From positions 62,001-126,000 of the forward strand of contig JAGFJA010000054.1 in NCBI GenBank assembly GCA_024103005.1: a stretch of 64,000 bases of DNA, read 5' to 3'. The DNA is from Saprospiraceae bacterium (GTDB taxonomy: Bacteria; Bacteroidota; Bacteroidia; Chitinophagales; Saprospiraceae). Below the pieces are notes generated by a model. The model was given only the letters and a program-made list of their open reading frames with translations, was not told the origin of the DNA and made no database searches. The translations under genes and the position numbers were made by a program. Of this stretch, positions 56,074-64,000 are shown in pieces. Every line of letters starts with the position of its first letter. Within the stretch, counting starts at the first letter, position 1.

Positions 56074-56873
56074 ATATATATCTACTTGTTACCTGGAGTC
56101 TTACAATAGTTTTGATAGTAGGTATCATTGTTTACATCTTTCAATACAGGCATAAGGTAATCATGCATGATGTCGAAAAAGAAAATCTGAAAAAAAAATA
56201 TGAACTCGAATTATTAAAATCTCAGGTGGAGATCCAGAAACAGACCGCTGAAAATATTGGCAGAGAAATACACGATTCAGTCACCCAAAAACTCACTTTG
56301 GCATCCATCTTCATTCAAAAATTACATTTTGAAATGGGAAGTAATAAAAATGAAAAGGAGTTGGAAACAGTTATAAAGATATTATCTAATGCCCTGCAAG
56401 AGCTTCGACACCTTTCCAAAGACTTGACAGGAGGGGCACTGAGCAAGCTGACACTGATTGAATTAATTGGCGAAGAGTGTGATTTGGTCAACAATTCAGG
56501 GAAGTGTATTGCCAAAATGAGTTATCATTCAATACCTGAGATAGATGTCAGTTATAAAATCTCAATTCTAAGGATTGTACAGGAGTTTATTCAAAATAGT
56601 ATGAAACATTCAAAATGTAAAACCATACAAATAATTATTTTCTTTGAAAATGGTAACTTAGTGCTTGACTTAATGGATGATGGTATAGGTTATGATATGA
56701 AAAATAACAAAACACAAGGCGTAGGTCTGGGAAGTATTGAGCGACGAGCCGCATTTATGGGCGGTACTTTTGAGCTTACAACTGCGTTGGGAGAGGGGTT
56801 TCGTTGTAAAATAATTATACCTTTAAATGATAAAATTTTGACCCATGAGTACAAAAGTAGTATTAGTGGATGA
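56055..56873 (+). CDS. Sensor histidine kinase (HisKA_3/NarL type)
   Basis: 272 residues. One N-terminal membrane helix (~5-30, 'LVTWSLTIVLIVGIIVYIFQ') and a coiled coil lead into the dimerisation/phosphoacceptor region 'AENIGREIHDSVTQKLTLAS' with His73 in the HD motif of the HisKA_3 family. The ATPase domain has an N-box 'RIVQEFIQNSMKHSKCK' and G-boxes 'DLMDDGIGYDMKN' and 'GVGLGSIERRAAFMGGTFEL'. There is almost no extracytoplasmic sensing domain, so the signal probably comes through the co-encoded membrane protein. Overlaps both neighbours (19 and 29 bases). Phosphorylates the NarL-type regulator that follows. Confidence 0.93.
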   Translation: MGQVGINIYLLVTWSLTIVLIVGIIVYIFQYRHKVIMHDVEKENLKKKYELELLKSQVEIQKQTAENIGREIHDSVTQKLTLASIFIQKLHFEMGSNKNEKELETVIKILSNALQELRHLSKDLTGGALSKLTLIELIGEECDLVNNSGKCIAKMSYHSIPEIDVSYKISILRIVQEFIQNSMKHSKCKTIQIIIFFENGNLVLDLMDDGIGYDMKNNKTQGVGLGSIERRAAFMGGTFELTTALGEGFRCKIIIPLNDKILTHEYKSSISG

Positions 56874-57504
56874 TCACATTCTAATCGCAAAGGCAATATC
56901 AAGCATCATCAATGACTTTGAAGGTTTTGAAGTACTATATGAAGTCGAAAATGGCAAAAAACTGATTGAACGATTCCAGCATCAACAGCCCCTACCTGAT
57001 ATTGTATTACTTGACATATCGATGCCCGTCATGAATGGCTTTGATACGGCACAATGGCTTAAGGAAAATCATCCCAACATTAAAGTGATGGCCCTTAGTA
57101 TGAACAGCGATGAAGACTCCCTGATCAAGATGGTAAAAAACGGCGCCAGAGGCTATCTGCAGAAGAATATTCACCCTATGGAACTCCACACCGGCCTGAA
57201 TAAGATAAAAGAAACCGGTTATTATTTTCCGGATGCTACCACCTTTCTGCTGATGCGCAGCGTAAATTCAGATAAAGCCGACCATCATGAGCCGCACATT
57301 TCAAAACGAGAAAGTGAGTTTCTCAAATTTGTCTGTACAGAATTAACCTATAAGGAAATTGCAGAAAAAATGTTCTGTAGTCCCCGTACCGTGGAAAGCT
57401 ACCGTGATTCACTCTTTGAAAAACTCGGTTTGAAAACCCGCGTTGGTCTTGCCCTTTATGCTGTGAAAACAGGACATTACGTCATAGGAACTGAAATTGA
57501 ATAA
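56845..57504 (+). CDS. NarL/LuxR-family response regulator
   Basis: 219 residues. Receiver domain with Asp9-Asp10 acid pocket ('VVLVDDHILIAKAI'), phosphoacceptor Asp57 in 'DIVLLDISMPVMNGFDTA', Ser/Thr in 'VMALSMNSDEDSLIKM' and Lys in 'GYLQKNIHPMEL'. The LuxR HTH (~150-215) reads 'SKRESEFLKFVCTELTYKEI' and 'CSPRTVESYRDSLFEKLGLK'. The start overlaps the kinase by 29 bases, so the pair is one unit. Binding sites are not known. No candidate target is evident next to the operon. Confidence 0.95.
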   Translation: MSTKVVLVDDHILIAKAISSIINDFEGFEVLYEVENGKKLIERFQHQQPLPDIVLLDISMPVMNGFDTAQWLKENHPNIKVMALSMNSDEDSLIKMVKNGARGYLQKNIHPMELHTGLNKIKETGYYFPDATTFLLMRSVNSDKADHHEPHISKRESEFLKFVCTELTYKEIAEKMFCSPRTVESYRDSLFEKLGLKTRVGLALYAVKTGHYVIGTEIE

Positions 57505-57675
57505 AAACCTATTACACTTATAAACTATCCGGCTACTAAAATTCATTTAATAATTATCGGAGAATCCTGCATCTGTTATCCAATAAGCCGGGAAAGGAAG
57601 GATTGTCCGGTCGTATTTATTTTGCCCATTAAGTCTAAATTATTATAAATTCACAACTAATAAATATAGTTTAGC

Positions 57676-58920
57676 ATGAATGTTGTAATTGTAGGAGGCG
57701 GGATAATAGGACTCTGTTCTGCTTATTTTCTGGACGCTAAGGGCTATGATGTCACTGTCATTGACAGAAGTGACTTGACTAACAATTGTTCGTACGGCAA
57801 TATGGGGATGATTACCCCGAGCCACTTTGTTCCTTTGGCTGCACCCGGGATAGTGGCACAAGGCATCAGATGGATGTTTAACAAAAAAAGCCCGTTCTAC
57901 GTCAAACCCGCTATCAATCCGGATTTAATAAGGTGGGGGCTTCATTTTATCCGCAAATCAACCTCTAAGCACGTAAATCAGTCAGCATTGCCCCTTAAAG
58001 AGCTGAACGTAATGAGCCGGTCTATTTATGAGGAATGGGCGACATTGCCGGAGTTTGATTTTCATTACATGAGAAAGGGAATCATCATGTATTTTAATTC
58101 TGAAAAAACCGGTGAAGAAGAAATTTGGCTTGCAGAAAAGGCGAAAGAACTGGGATTGGAGACGATGGTGCTCAATAATCAGCAATTGAGAACATTAGAG
58201 CCTCAGATGAAACCCAATGCGATGGGTGGTGTACATTATCTGTGTGATGGCCATCTGGATCCCAATCTTCTGATGCAGCAGCTCATCAATATATTGACAG
58301 AAAGGGGTGTTCGCCTTGTCAGGAATACAGAGGCGACCGGCTTCCATGCGCATAATGGAAAGGTGACTTCCGTTGTTGCAGGCCAAAAAATCTATGATGC
58401 AGACTGTGTATTGCTGGCAGGAGGCAGTTGGTTGCCGGCTATTGCAGGAAAACTGGGGGTAAAAATACCGTTGGTGCCGGGCAAAGGTTATTCATTCAAC
58501 GTGAAGAACCCTAAGGTCAACTTAAATTACCCCACTATTCTATGTGAAGCCAGAGTCGCCCTGACACCTATGCCAGGCAGGCTCAGAATAGGCGGAACGA
58601 TGGAGATTGGCAGGATGGATGACAAGATATTGCCATATCGAATCGCCGGTATTATCGAATCTCTACCCTCTTATTTTGACAATCTTAGGGTAGATACACC
58701 TGCCGGGGAAGAAATATGGTTTGGTTACAGACCTTGTTCGGCAGACGGTTTACCTTATATAGGACCGTCCCGCAAATATCCCAACCTTTACATAGCAGGA
58801 GGCCATTCAATGATGGGTCTCAGCATGGGTCCTGCTACCGGAAAGCTGATATCAGAAATGATCGATGGCGAAAAAACGACAATTCCTGTCAACGCCTATA
58901 ATCCTGAGCGTTTCAAATAG
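57676..58920 (+). CDS. FAD-dependent D-amino-acid dehydrogenase-like oxidoreductase
   Basis: 414 residues, DAO (FAD-dependent oxidoreductase) family. N-terminal 'MNVVIVGGGIIGLCSAYFLD' with the GxGxxG FAD fold, 'SYGNMGMITPSHFVPLAAPG', 'DCVLLAGGSWLPAIAGKLGV', 'RLRIGGTMEIGRMD' and 'EIWFGYRPCSADGLPYIGPS' then 'LYIAGGHSMMGLSMGPATGK'. The sequence is closest to DadA-type and hydroxyproline/D-amino-acid dehydrogenases; the amine substrate cannot be fixed from sequence. Cytoplasmic, no signal peptide. Followed by the DUF885 peptidase-like gene 45 bases later, so possibly co-transcribed and part of an amino-acid catabolic set. Confidence 0.88.
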   Translation: MNVVIVGGGIIGLCSAYFLDAKGYDVTVIDRSDLTNNCSYGNMGMITPSHFVPLAAPGIVAQGIRWMFNKKSPFYVKPAINPDLIRWGLHFIRKSTSKHVNQSALPLKELNVMSRSIYEEWATLPEFDFHYMRKGIIMYFNSEKTGEEEIWLAEKAKELGLETMVLNNQQLRTLEPQMKPNAMGGVHYLCDGHLDPNLLMQQLINILTERGVRLVRNTEATGFHAHNGKVTSVVAGQKIYDADCVLLAGGSWLPAIAGKLGVKIPLVPGKGYSFNVKNPKVNLNYPTILCEARVALTPMPGRLRIGGTMEIGRMDDKILPYRIAGIIESLPSYFDNLRVDTPAGEEIWFGYRPCSADGLPYIGPSRKYPNLYIAGGHSMMGLSMGPATGKLISEMIDGEKTTIPVNAYNPERFK

Positions 58921-58964
58921 CAGCAACGAATGCAAAGATAATTAACAGATAAACAGTTATTTAC

Positions 58965-60674
58965 ATGAATGTCATAAAAGGCTTAGCCGTAGTTTTCTTT
59001 ATCAACTTAGTTGTGAATCTTCCTGCCCAAGGTGATGAATTTGTGCCTTGTCAGGTTATGCCTCGTATAATTAATGATTACTATGCAGACAAGGATGCTC
59101 TTGACAATGTGTATGTTGATGCATATTCACCGGAGGTAAGTCAGCGATACCTGCGATTGGCGAGAGAATACCGTACCTATTTAGATACCATAAGATTTGA
59201 AAAGTTATCACAGGGCTGCAAGGCGGATTATGTACTTTTCGGTCGTAATTTAAAACGCGATGAAGAAAAATTCCTGCTACAACTTGCAGATTTTGACAGG
59301 TTAAAAAAGTATTTCCCTTATGCTGACACGATCTACGCACTTGAAAAAGGCCGAAGACGAGCTGCTTTGGTTGATGGGGCGCGTGTTGCAGCCGATTTTT
59401 CTGCCATGGTGAAGCGTATTGAAAGGCTCAGACACTCACTTTCAGGGAGTAAGGATATTGACCTGACAACTGCTGTTCTTGCCGGGAGAATCATTGGTGG
59501 TCAACTGGCAGCGCTGAAGAGTTTTCATCAGTTTTATCAGGGGTATGATCCTGTATATACGTGGTGGGTCGAGGATTTGTATGACAAATTGATTAAAGGA
59601 CTAAAGGATTATTCCGATTCTTTTGACCGGGCAGCAAAAAATACTGAAGTAAAGAAAGACAGCTCCGGAATCAATGGCGTGCCCGCGGGAAGGGAAGAAC
59701 TTATGAGACAGTTGAAGTTTGAGATGATACCTTACACACCGGAACAGCTTGTTTTAATAGCCAATAAAGAGCTTGCATGGTGTGACCGAGAGATGGAAAA
59801 GGCATCGAAGGAGATGGGCTTTGGTACAGATTGGCGGGCGGCTCAGGAAAAAGTAAAATCGTCTTCTGTGCCTGTCGGGTATCAAGCACACGAGATAATG
59901 AAATTGTATCATCAGTCCGTAGATTTCGTGAAGTCGCATAATCTGATAACGTTGCCGCCACTTGCCGATGAGACCTGGCGTATCGTGATGATGACGCCGG
60001 AGCAACAAAAGTATTATCCGTTTTTTTACGGCGGCCCGGAAGTAGCGGTTTCCTATCCTACCAATACGATGGATTATGATGAACGGATGATGAGCATTAG
60101 AGGGAATAATCTTCATTTTTCAAGGGCTGTCGTCCACCATGAAATCCTGCCCGGACATTATCTGCAACATTTTATGAACAGCAAATATAAGAGCTATCGC
60201 AGGTATCAGACACCGTTTTGGACAGAGGGGTGGGCACTTTATTGGGAATTGTTGTTGTGGGGTGAAGGTTTTCCACAATCTCCTGAAGACCGTATCGGCA
60301 TGTTGTATTGGCGGAAGCACCGATGTGCAAGAATAATCTTTTCTCTCAACTATCACCTCGGGCTCTGGACACCTCAGCAGTGTATCGACTTTCTGGTGGA
60401 TAGGGTGGGAAATGAAAGAGCCAATGCAGAGGCAGAAGTCAGACGATCCTTTGCGGGAGGCTATGGGCCGCTATATCAGCTTGCCTATATGATCGGAGGT
60501 TTACAGTTTATGGCATTAAAAAATGAAGCGCTGAGCAGGGGGATGACCATCAGGAAGTTCAATGATGCTGTCCTGCACGAGAACGCCATGCCTGTGGAAA
60601 TGTTGCGCAACCTCATTCTTCAAAAACCTATCGAAAAGAATTTTGAGACGAAGTGGAAGTTTTATCAGAAGTGA
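58965..60674 (+). CDS. Secreted DUF885-family protein (probable metallopeptidase)
   Basis: 569 residues with a signal peptide ('INLVVNLPAQG'), hence periplasmic. The DUF885 family signature is 'VVHHEILPGHYLQHFMNSKY' with an HExxPGH zinc-like motif, followed by 'FWTEGWALYWELLLWGEGFP' (Glu ligand candidate) and 'CARIIFSLNYHLGLWTPQQC', 'GGYGPLYQLAYMIGGLQFMA'. Known: DUF885 proteins look like gluzincin-type metallopeptidases of uncertain substrate. It stands between the FAD oxidoreductase and the nitrilase-like gene, consistent with breakdown of peptides or amides. Assignment to the family is strong; activity is inferred. Confidence 0.9.
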   Translation: MNVIKGLAVVFFINLVVNLPAQGDEFVPCQVMPRIINDYYADKDALDNVYVDAYSPEVSQRYLRLAREYRTYLDTIRFEKLSQGCKADYVLFGRNLKRDEEKFLLQLADFDRLKKYFPYADTIYALEKGRRRAALVDGARVAADFSAMVKRIERLRHSLSGSKDIDLTTAVLAGRIIGGQLAALKSFHQFYQGYDPVYTWWVEDLYDKLIKGLKDYSDSFDRAAKNTEVKKDSSGINGVPAGREELMRQLKFEMIPYTPEQLVLIANKELAWCDREMEKASKEMGFGTDWRAAQEKVKSSSVPVGYQAHEIMKLYHQSVDFVKSHNLITLPPLADETWRIVMMTPEQQKYYPFFYGGPEVAVSYPTNTMDYDERMMSIRGNNLHFSRAVVHHEILPGHYLQHFMNSKYKSYRRYQTPFWTEGWALYWELLLWGEGFPQSPEDRIGMLYWRKHRCARIIFSLNYHLGLWTPQQCIDFLVDRVGNERANAEAEVRRSFAGGYGPLYQLAYMIGGLQFMALKNEALSRGMTIRKFNDAVLHENAMPVEMLRNLILQKPIEKNFETKWKFYQK

Positions 60675-60809
60675 ATAAAAATCGGTATCAGGATTAATTG
60701 CCATTTTAAATAGTGAACAACAATTCTGAATTTATATTGTCTTTTTCAGGTAAGGTAAATGGAATAGGGTTAACATCAGGATTGTATTTTAATTTAATCA
60801 ACGATCATT

Positions 60810-61721
60810 ATGTCTGACAGAAAGGTAAAAATGGGTGTGTACCAATATCAGTTACAGCAATATCATTCAATTGACGGGTGGAAAGAGTGGATGGAGCGGC
60901 TGGTGGCAGAAGGATGTGAAGGCGGACAGCTAATGCTTGTTTTTCCGGAGTTTGCCTCGATGGATTTGGTAAGTCTTATGCCATTGGCCGTGCAGAAGGA
61001 TATCCACCTGCAATTGGAAGCGATGCAGCAATTTTTACCTGATTTTAAGGCCCAATTTGCCCATCTCGCCGAAAAATATCAGGTGGTTATAGTAGCTCCA
61101 AGCTTTCCGGAAAGAGTCGCCAATGAATTGTTTAACCGGATCTATGTCTTCGCACCGGGTGGCAGAGCGGGTTATCAGGACAAGTGGTGGATGACGAGAT
61201 TTGAGAAAGAAGACTGGAAGTTATCTGAAGGTCATGGAGAGCTGACGGTATTTGATACAGGCTTCTGTAAGTTTGGAATTCAGAACTGTTATGACATTGA
61301 GTTTGCCATCGGTACGAATTATCTGTGCAGGGCCGGAGCTGAAATCATCATCGTGCCAAGTTGTACCGAAACTATTCGGGGGGCGACCCGGGTTCACATC
61401 GGCGCAAGAGCCAGATCGATGGAATTTCAGTGCTATACCGCCGTATCCCAGATTATTGGTCAAGCAACCTGGAGTGTTGCAGCCGGTCGAACTTATGGAT
61501 ATCCTGCATTTTACAGTACACCTGACAGGAGATCCGCCATAGAAGGAATCCTTGCAGTAGGAAGACCTCAGGAGGCCGGCTGGCTTAACTGTGAGTTGAA
61601 CATGTCCGCTTTGGAGTATGTCAGAAAGGAAGGTCAGGTGCTCAATTTCAGGGATCACCATCGGATCAGGATGGAATTGGCGGATCGCAAGATAACGGTT
61701 TCGACCCTTGATCTCCGTTGA
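60810..61721 (+). CDS. Carbon-nitrogen hydrolase (nitrilase superfamily)
   Basis: 303 residues. The E-K-C catalytic triad is complete: Glu47 ('LMLVFPEFAS'), Lys125 ('AGYQDKWWMTRF') and Cys160 ('FGIQNCYDIEFAIGTN'). Further conserved parts are 'LCRAGAEIIIVPSCTETIRG' and 'IGARARSMEFQCYTAVSQII'. Cytoplasmic amidase or nitrilase, probably releasing ammonia from an amide; the substrate is unknown. It is ~135 bases downstream of DUF885 on the same strand. In some Bacteroidota a GNAT acetyltransferase accompanies this subfamily, but none is adjacent here. The 144 bases to the convergent pyrH contain no obvious terminator. Confidence 0.92.
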   Translation: MSDRKVKMGVYQYQLQQYHSIDGWKEWMERLVAEGCEGGQLMLVFPEFASMDLVSLMPLAVQKDIHLQLEAMQQFLPDFKAQFAHLAEKYQVVIVAPSFPERVANELFNRIYVFAPGGRAGYQDKWWMTRFEKEDWKLSEGHGELTVFDTGFCKFGIQNCYDIEFAIGTNYLCRAGAEIIIVPSCTETIRGATRVHIGARARSMEFQCYTAVSQIIGQATWSVAAGRTYGYPAFYSTPDRRSAIEGILAVGRPQEAGWLNCELNMSALEYVRKEGQVLNFRDHHRIRMELADRKITVSTLDLR

Positions 61722-61865
61722 AATTTCTGTCTAAAAGTGATAAACACTGCATTTCGAAAAAGCAGTAATAAAAGTGAATAGCAGTGGCAGCCGATGGATT
61801 TCTAAGATAAAAGTTGCCATGCCATAAGAAGGCAAAACTGCTTTCCTACCTAAAGAATCGGTTTA

Positions 61866-62582
61866 TTAGTTGTTGGTAACGAGTGTACCCGGTTTTTCTC
61901 CATTGAGTAAGGCGGCAAGGTTACCGGGAGTATTGATATCAAAGACGACGATGGGGAGGTTGTTTTCCCGGCAGAGGGTAAAGGCTGTCATGTCCATCAC
62001 GTTGAGGTTTTTATGGATAACCTCGTCGAAGGATATCTGCGAATATTTAACAGCGGAGGGGTCTTTTTCCGGATCGGCGGAGAAGATACCATCTACGCGG
62101 GTGCCCTTGAGCAGTACGTCGGCGCTGATTTCATTGGCTCTAAGTGCAGCTGCGGAATCTGTTGTAAAGTAAGGACTACCTGTTCCTGCCGAGAAGATGA
62201 CGACCCGGCCTTTTTCGAGGTGGCGGGTAGCACGACGTCGGATATAGGGTTCAGCTACTTCTCTGATTTCAAGGGCAGAAATAAGGCGGGTGTACATCCC
62301 GTGTGTTTCGAGCATACTCTGGAGGGCCATACCATTGATGACGGTGGCCAGCATACCCATATAGTCGCCGGTGACGCGTTCGATTCCTGAGGATTGCGCC
62401 TGTAAGCCTCTGAAAATATTGCCTCCACCGATGACGACGGCTACTTCTACCCCCATATCGACGGCACTCCGTATTTCTCTTGCGTAGTGCTCCAGACGTT
62501 CGGATTCAATTCCAAATCCCTGGGAGCCCATGAGAGATTCGCCGCTGAGCTTGAGTAAGACTCTTTTATATGGTAGAGACAT
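61866..62582 (-). CDS. pyrH: UMP kinase
   Basis: 238 residues, cytoplasmic hexameric kinase converting UMP to UDP. Motifs: '[20 protein letters not shown]', '[20 protein letters not shown]', '[20 protein letters not shown]', '[20 protein letters not shown]' and '[20 protein letters not shown]', '[20 protein letters not shown]'. Complete and of normal length. It follows tsf on the minus strand but is separated from it by a strong terminator, so it should have its own promoter in the ~35 bases between or within the hairpin region. frr, its common partner, is elsewhere in the window. Confidence 0.97.
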   Translation of the reverse strand: MSLPYKRVLLKLSGESLMGSQGFGIESERLEHYAREIRSAVDMGVEVAVVIGGGNIFRGLQAQSSGIERVTGDYMGMLATVINGMALQSMLETHGMYTRLISALEIREVAEPYIRRRATRHLEKGRVVIFSAGTGSPYFTTDSAAALRANEISADVLLKGTRVDGIFSADPEKDPSAVKYSQISFDEVIHKNLNVMDMTAFTLCRENNLPIVVFDINTPGNLAALLNGEKPGTLVTNN

Positions 62583-62615
62583 GATCGTATTTTGAATGTT
62601 ATAAAATAAAAGGCA

Positions 62616-62648
62616 GAAAAAAAGCGAATGTAATCACATTCGCTTTTT
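62616..62648 (-). terminator. Intrinsic terminator between tsf and pyrH
   Basis: Perfect stem GCGAATGT (62624-62631) with ACATTCGC (62636-62643), four-base loop, extended by flanking A-run (62617-62623) and T-run (62644-62648). On the minus strand it gives a seven-T tail right after the stem, immediately beyond the tsf stop codon. Palindromic, so it could also act in the other direction. Confidence 0.85.
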
Positions 62649-62654
62649 CAAGTC

Positions 62655-63491
62655 TTAACCTAAAGCAACATGTTTAAAACCTGTTACGGTGAGGTCTTTA
62701 TCTATGGAGGATAAGTAATCCCTAACGGTTTCTTTTCCGCTACCTCTTACGAAGGCCTGATTGAGCAAGGTATTGTCCTGATAGAATTTATTCAGTTTAC
62801 CCATGGCTATTCTTTCAAGCATCTCTTCCGGCTTGCCTTCTGCGCGGGCGATCTCTTTACCGATTTCAATTTCTTTGGAGATAACATCGGCGCTGACACC
62901 GTCTTTATCCAGGGCTACCGGCTTCATGGCGGCCACCTGCATAGCCACGTCTTCTCCGGCAGCTATGAAGGCATCAGAAGCTTTGTTTAAACCGACCAGG
63001 ACAGCAGCCATGTAGTTGTTGTGGATATAAGAAACAACCTGAGCAGCTTCCAGTCTTTCGTAGTCGGCTATTTCGATTTTTTCACCGATGACACCTACTT
63101 GTTCTGTAACCTTGTCACCTATGGTGATATCATCAAATGGCAGTGCCAGCAGGTCTTCCTTAGTAGTAGGGAAGTTGTCGATCGCAATCTGAGCAAATCT
63201 TTTTGCCAGCGAAATAAAGTCTTCGTTTTTCGCTACGAAGTCTGTTTCGGAGCTCAGCTTGATGATAATTCCTTTTGTACCGGAGGTGTCCACCATGGCG
63301 ATGACAACACCTTCTTTTGCGTCTCTGTCAGCTCTTTTCAGGGACAGTTTTTGACCTTTTTTACGAAGGATTTCGATGGCTTGTTCGAAGTCACCGTTGG
63401 CTTCTGTCAGGGCTTTTTTGCAGTCCATCATTCCTGCCCCTGTGGTGTCGCGAAGTTGTTTTACTGCACTTGCAGATATTTCTACACTCAT
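62655..63491 (-). CDS. tsf: Translation elongation factor Ts
   Basis: 278 residues. EF-Ts exchanges GDP on EF-Tu. N-terminal UBA-like domain 'VKQLRDTTGAGMMDCKKALT', then the TDFVA core 'IIIKLSSETDFVAKNEDFIS', 'DRDAKEGVVIAMVDTSGTKG' and C-terminal 'LNKFYQDNTLLNQAFVRGSG' / 'TVRDYLSSIDKDLTVTGFKH', all canonical. It lies 52 bases downstream of rpsB, the normal rpsB-tsf operon. A strong terminator follows. The start ATG gives the conserved 'MSVEISASAVKQLRD'. Confidence 0.97.
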   Translation of the reverse strand: MSVEISASAVKQLRDTTGAGMMDCKKALTEANGDFEQAIEILRKKGQKLSLKRADRDAKEGVVIAMVDTSGTKGIIIKLSSETDFVAKNEDFISLAKRFAQIAIDNFPTTKEDLLALPFDDITIGDKVTEQVGVIGEKIEIADYERLEAAQVVSYIHNNYMAAVLVGLNKASDAFIAAGEDVAMQVAAMKPVALDKDGVSADVISKEIEIGKEIARAEGKPEEMLERIAMGKLNKFYQDNTLLNQAFVRGSGKETVRDYLSSIDKDLTVTGFKHVALG

Positions 63492-63543
63492 TACATTAGA
63501 TTATTTAGATAATTATGGAATAAAAGTTAAAGAATTGAATGGC

Positions 63544-64000
63544 TTAAGCTTCTTCTTCTTCGCCTTCGATTTCCTGTTTCATTGATTTTCTTTCTTCCAG
63601 TCCTTCTTTGATGGCCGCTGTCATATAATTAACGATCAGAGAGATGGACTTAGATGCGTCGTCGTTGCTTGGTATCGGGAAGTCAACCTGGTTAGGGTCG
63701 GCATTGGTATCTACCATAGCAAAGGTCTTCATGCCCAGTTTATGAGCTTCGGAGATAGCGATATGTTCGTGTCCGATATCCACTACAAAAACGGCAGAAG
63801 GAAGTCTGTTCAGGTTGGCAATACCTCCGAATACGCGTTCCATTTTTGTTTTCTCACGAGTCATCAGGAGCTTTTCTTTTTTGGTTACACTTGTCAGTGT
63901 GGCATCACCCAACATGCGCTCGATGTTGTGCATCTTTTTCACAGAACGGCGGATGGTTGTAAAGTTGGTCATCATACCACCGAGCCATCTGTCTGTTACG
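63544..64000 (-). CDS. rpsB: 30S ribosomal protein S2 (5' part outside window)
   Basis: The C-terminal ~150 residues of S2. The frame runs off the window edge; the first visible residues 'VTDRWLGGMMTNFTTIRRSV' are the conserved internal WLGGMLTN motif, so the ATG at 63973-63975 is not the real start. Further conserved parts: 'TREKTKMERVFGGIANLNRL', 'PSAVFVVDIGHEHIAISEAH' and 'TNADPNQVDFPIPSNDDASK' then 'SISLIVNYMTAAIKEGLEER'. A short acidic tail ('EGEEEEA') is typical of the phylum. Co-transcribed with tsf. Confidence 0.97.
   Translation of the reverse strand, partial: VTDRWLGGMMTNFTTIRRSVKKMHNIERMLGDATLTSVTKKEKLLMTREKTKMERVFGGIANLNRLPSAVFVVDIGHEHIAISEAHKLGMKTFAMVDTNADPNQVDFPIPSNDDASKSISLIVNYMTAAIKEGLEERKSMKQEIEGEEEEA

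Overview
The window looks like chromosomal DNA from a member of the Bacteroidota, plausibly a Saprospiraceae- or Chitinophagia-like lineage. The grounds are type IX secretion (T9SS) C-terminal sorting domains on two proteins, a PorW/SprE-like T9SS lipoprotein, bacillithiol synthase BshA, a SusB-like GH97 enzyme, a MecI/M56-TonB pair, DUF5777 and choice-of-anchor V proteins, lipoproteins with Bacteroidota-type lipoboxes, weak Shine-Dalgarno sequences, and several TAnnTTTG -7 promoter elements. I see no tRNA, rRNA, CRISPR array, transposase or prophage. Gene density is high and genes sit in short operons on both strands.

Layout. 1-4.5 kb: a cut-off FNR-like regulator, the mecI-M56/TonB pair, bshA and a MerR regulator. 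4.6-9.3 kb: a YceI lipoprotein, a TolC plus membrane-fusion pair without an inner-membrane pump, and a DUF4272 protein. 9.9-14.5 kb: ddl, then a minus-strand set (choice-of-anchor V/T9SS protein, atypical cytochrome c, YceI, DUF5777 barrel) and a YegP-like protein, with a nested inverted repeat between the last two. 14.7-21.7 kb: MgtE, a CBS protein, a TM2/SHOCT protein, then tandem Skp/OmpH, murI and frr. 21.7-24.9 kb: a DUF5691-MoxR ATPase pair and a third YceI protein. 25-28.2 kb: a compact minus-strand sulfur/redox operon (Crp regulator, DUF6132, two single-domain rhodaneses, DUF3365 cytochrome, thioredoxin, rhodanese-thioredoxin lipoprotein). 28.3-33.9 kb: small hypotheticals, PorW-like lipoprotein, M23 peptidase, thioesterase.

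34-37 kb: divergent tryptophanase and tyrosine phenol-lyase genes, told apart by their substrate-specificity residues. 37-44 kb: an NTF2-like protein, a TonB-dependent receptor with rpe, a serpin with an inhibitory-type hinge, and small secreted proteins. 44-54 kb: quinone oxidoreductase, PepD, an esterase lipoprotein, a nucleoid-associated protein, a second T9SS cargo, an LptF/G permease and the GH97 enzyme. 54-61.7 kb: an orphan secreted protein, a three-gene overlapping membrane protein-histidine kinase-NarL regulator operon, and an amino-acid/peptide catabolic run (FAD oxidase, DUF885, nitrilase-type amidohydrolase). 61.8-64 kb: rpsB (partial), tsf, a strong terminator and pyrH on the minus strand.

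Themes: cell-envelope construction (ddl, murI, OmpH, LptF/G, M23, PorW), thiol and persulfide chemistry (bshA and the rhodanese/thioredoxin operon), amino-acid degradation (tryptophanase, TPL, PepD, DUF885, FAD oxidase), and redox or c-type cytochrome proteins in the envelope. The loci that most deserve a second look are the DUF5691-MoxR pair lacking its usual partners, the rhodanese/thioredoxin operon, the cytochrome/YceI/DUF5777 set, and the TnaA/TPL pair.
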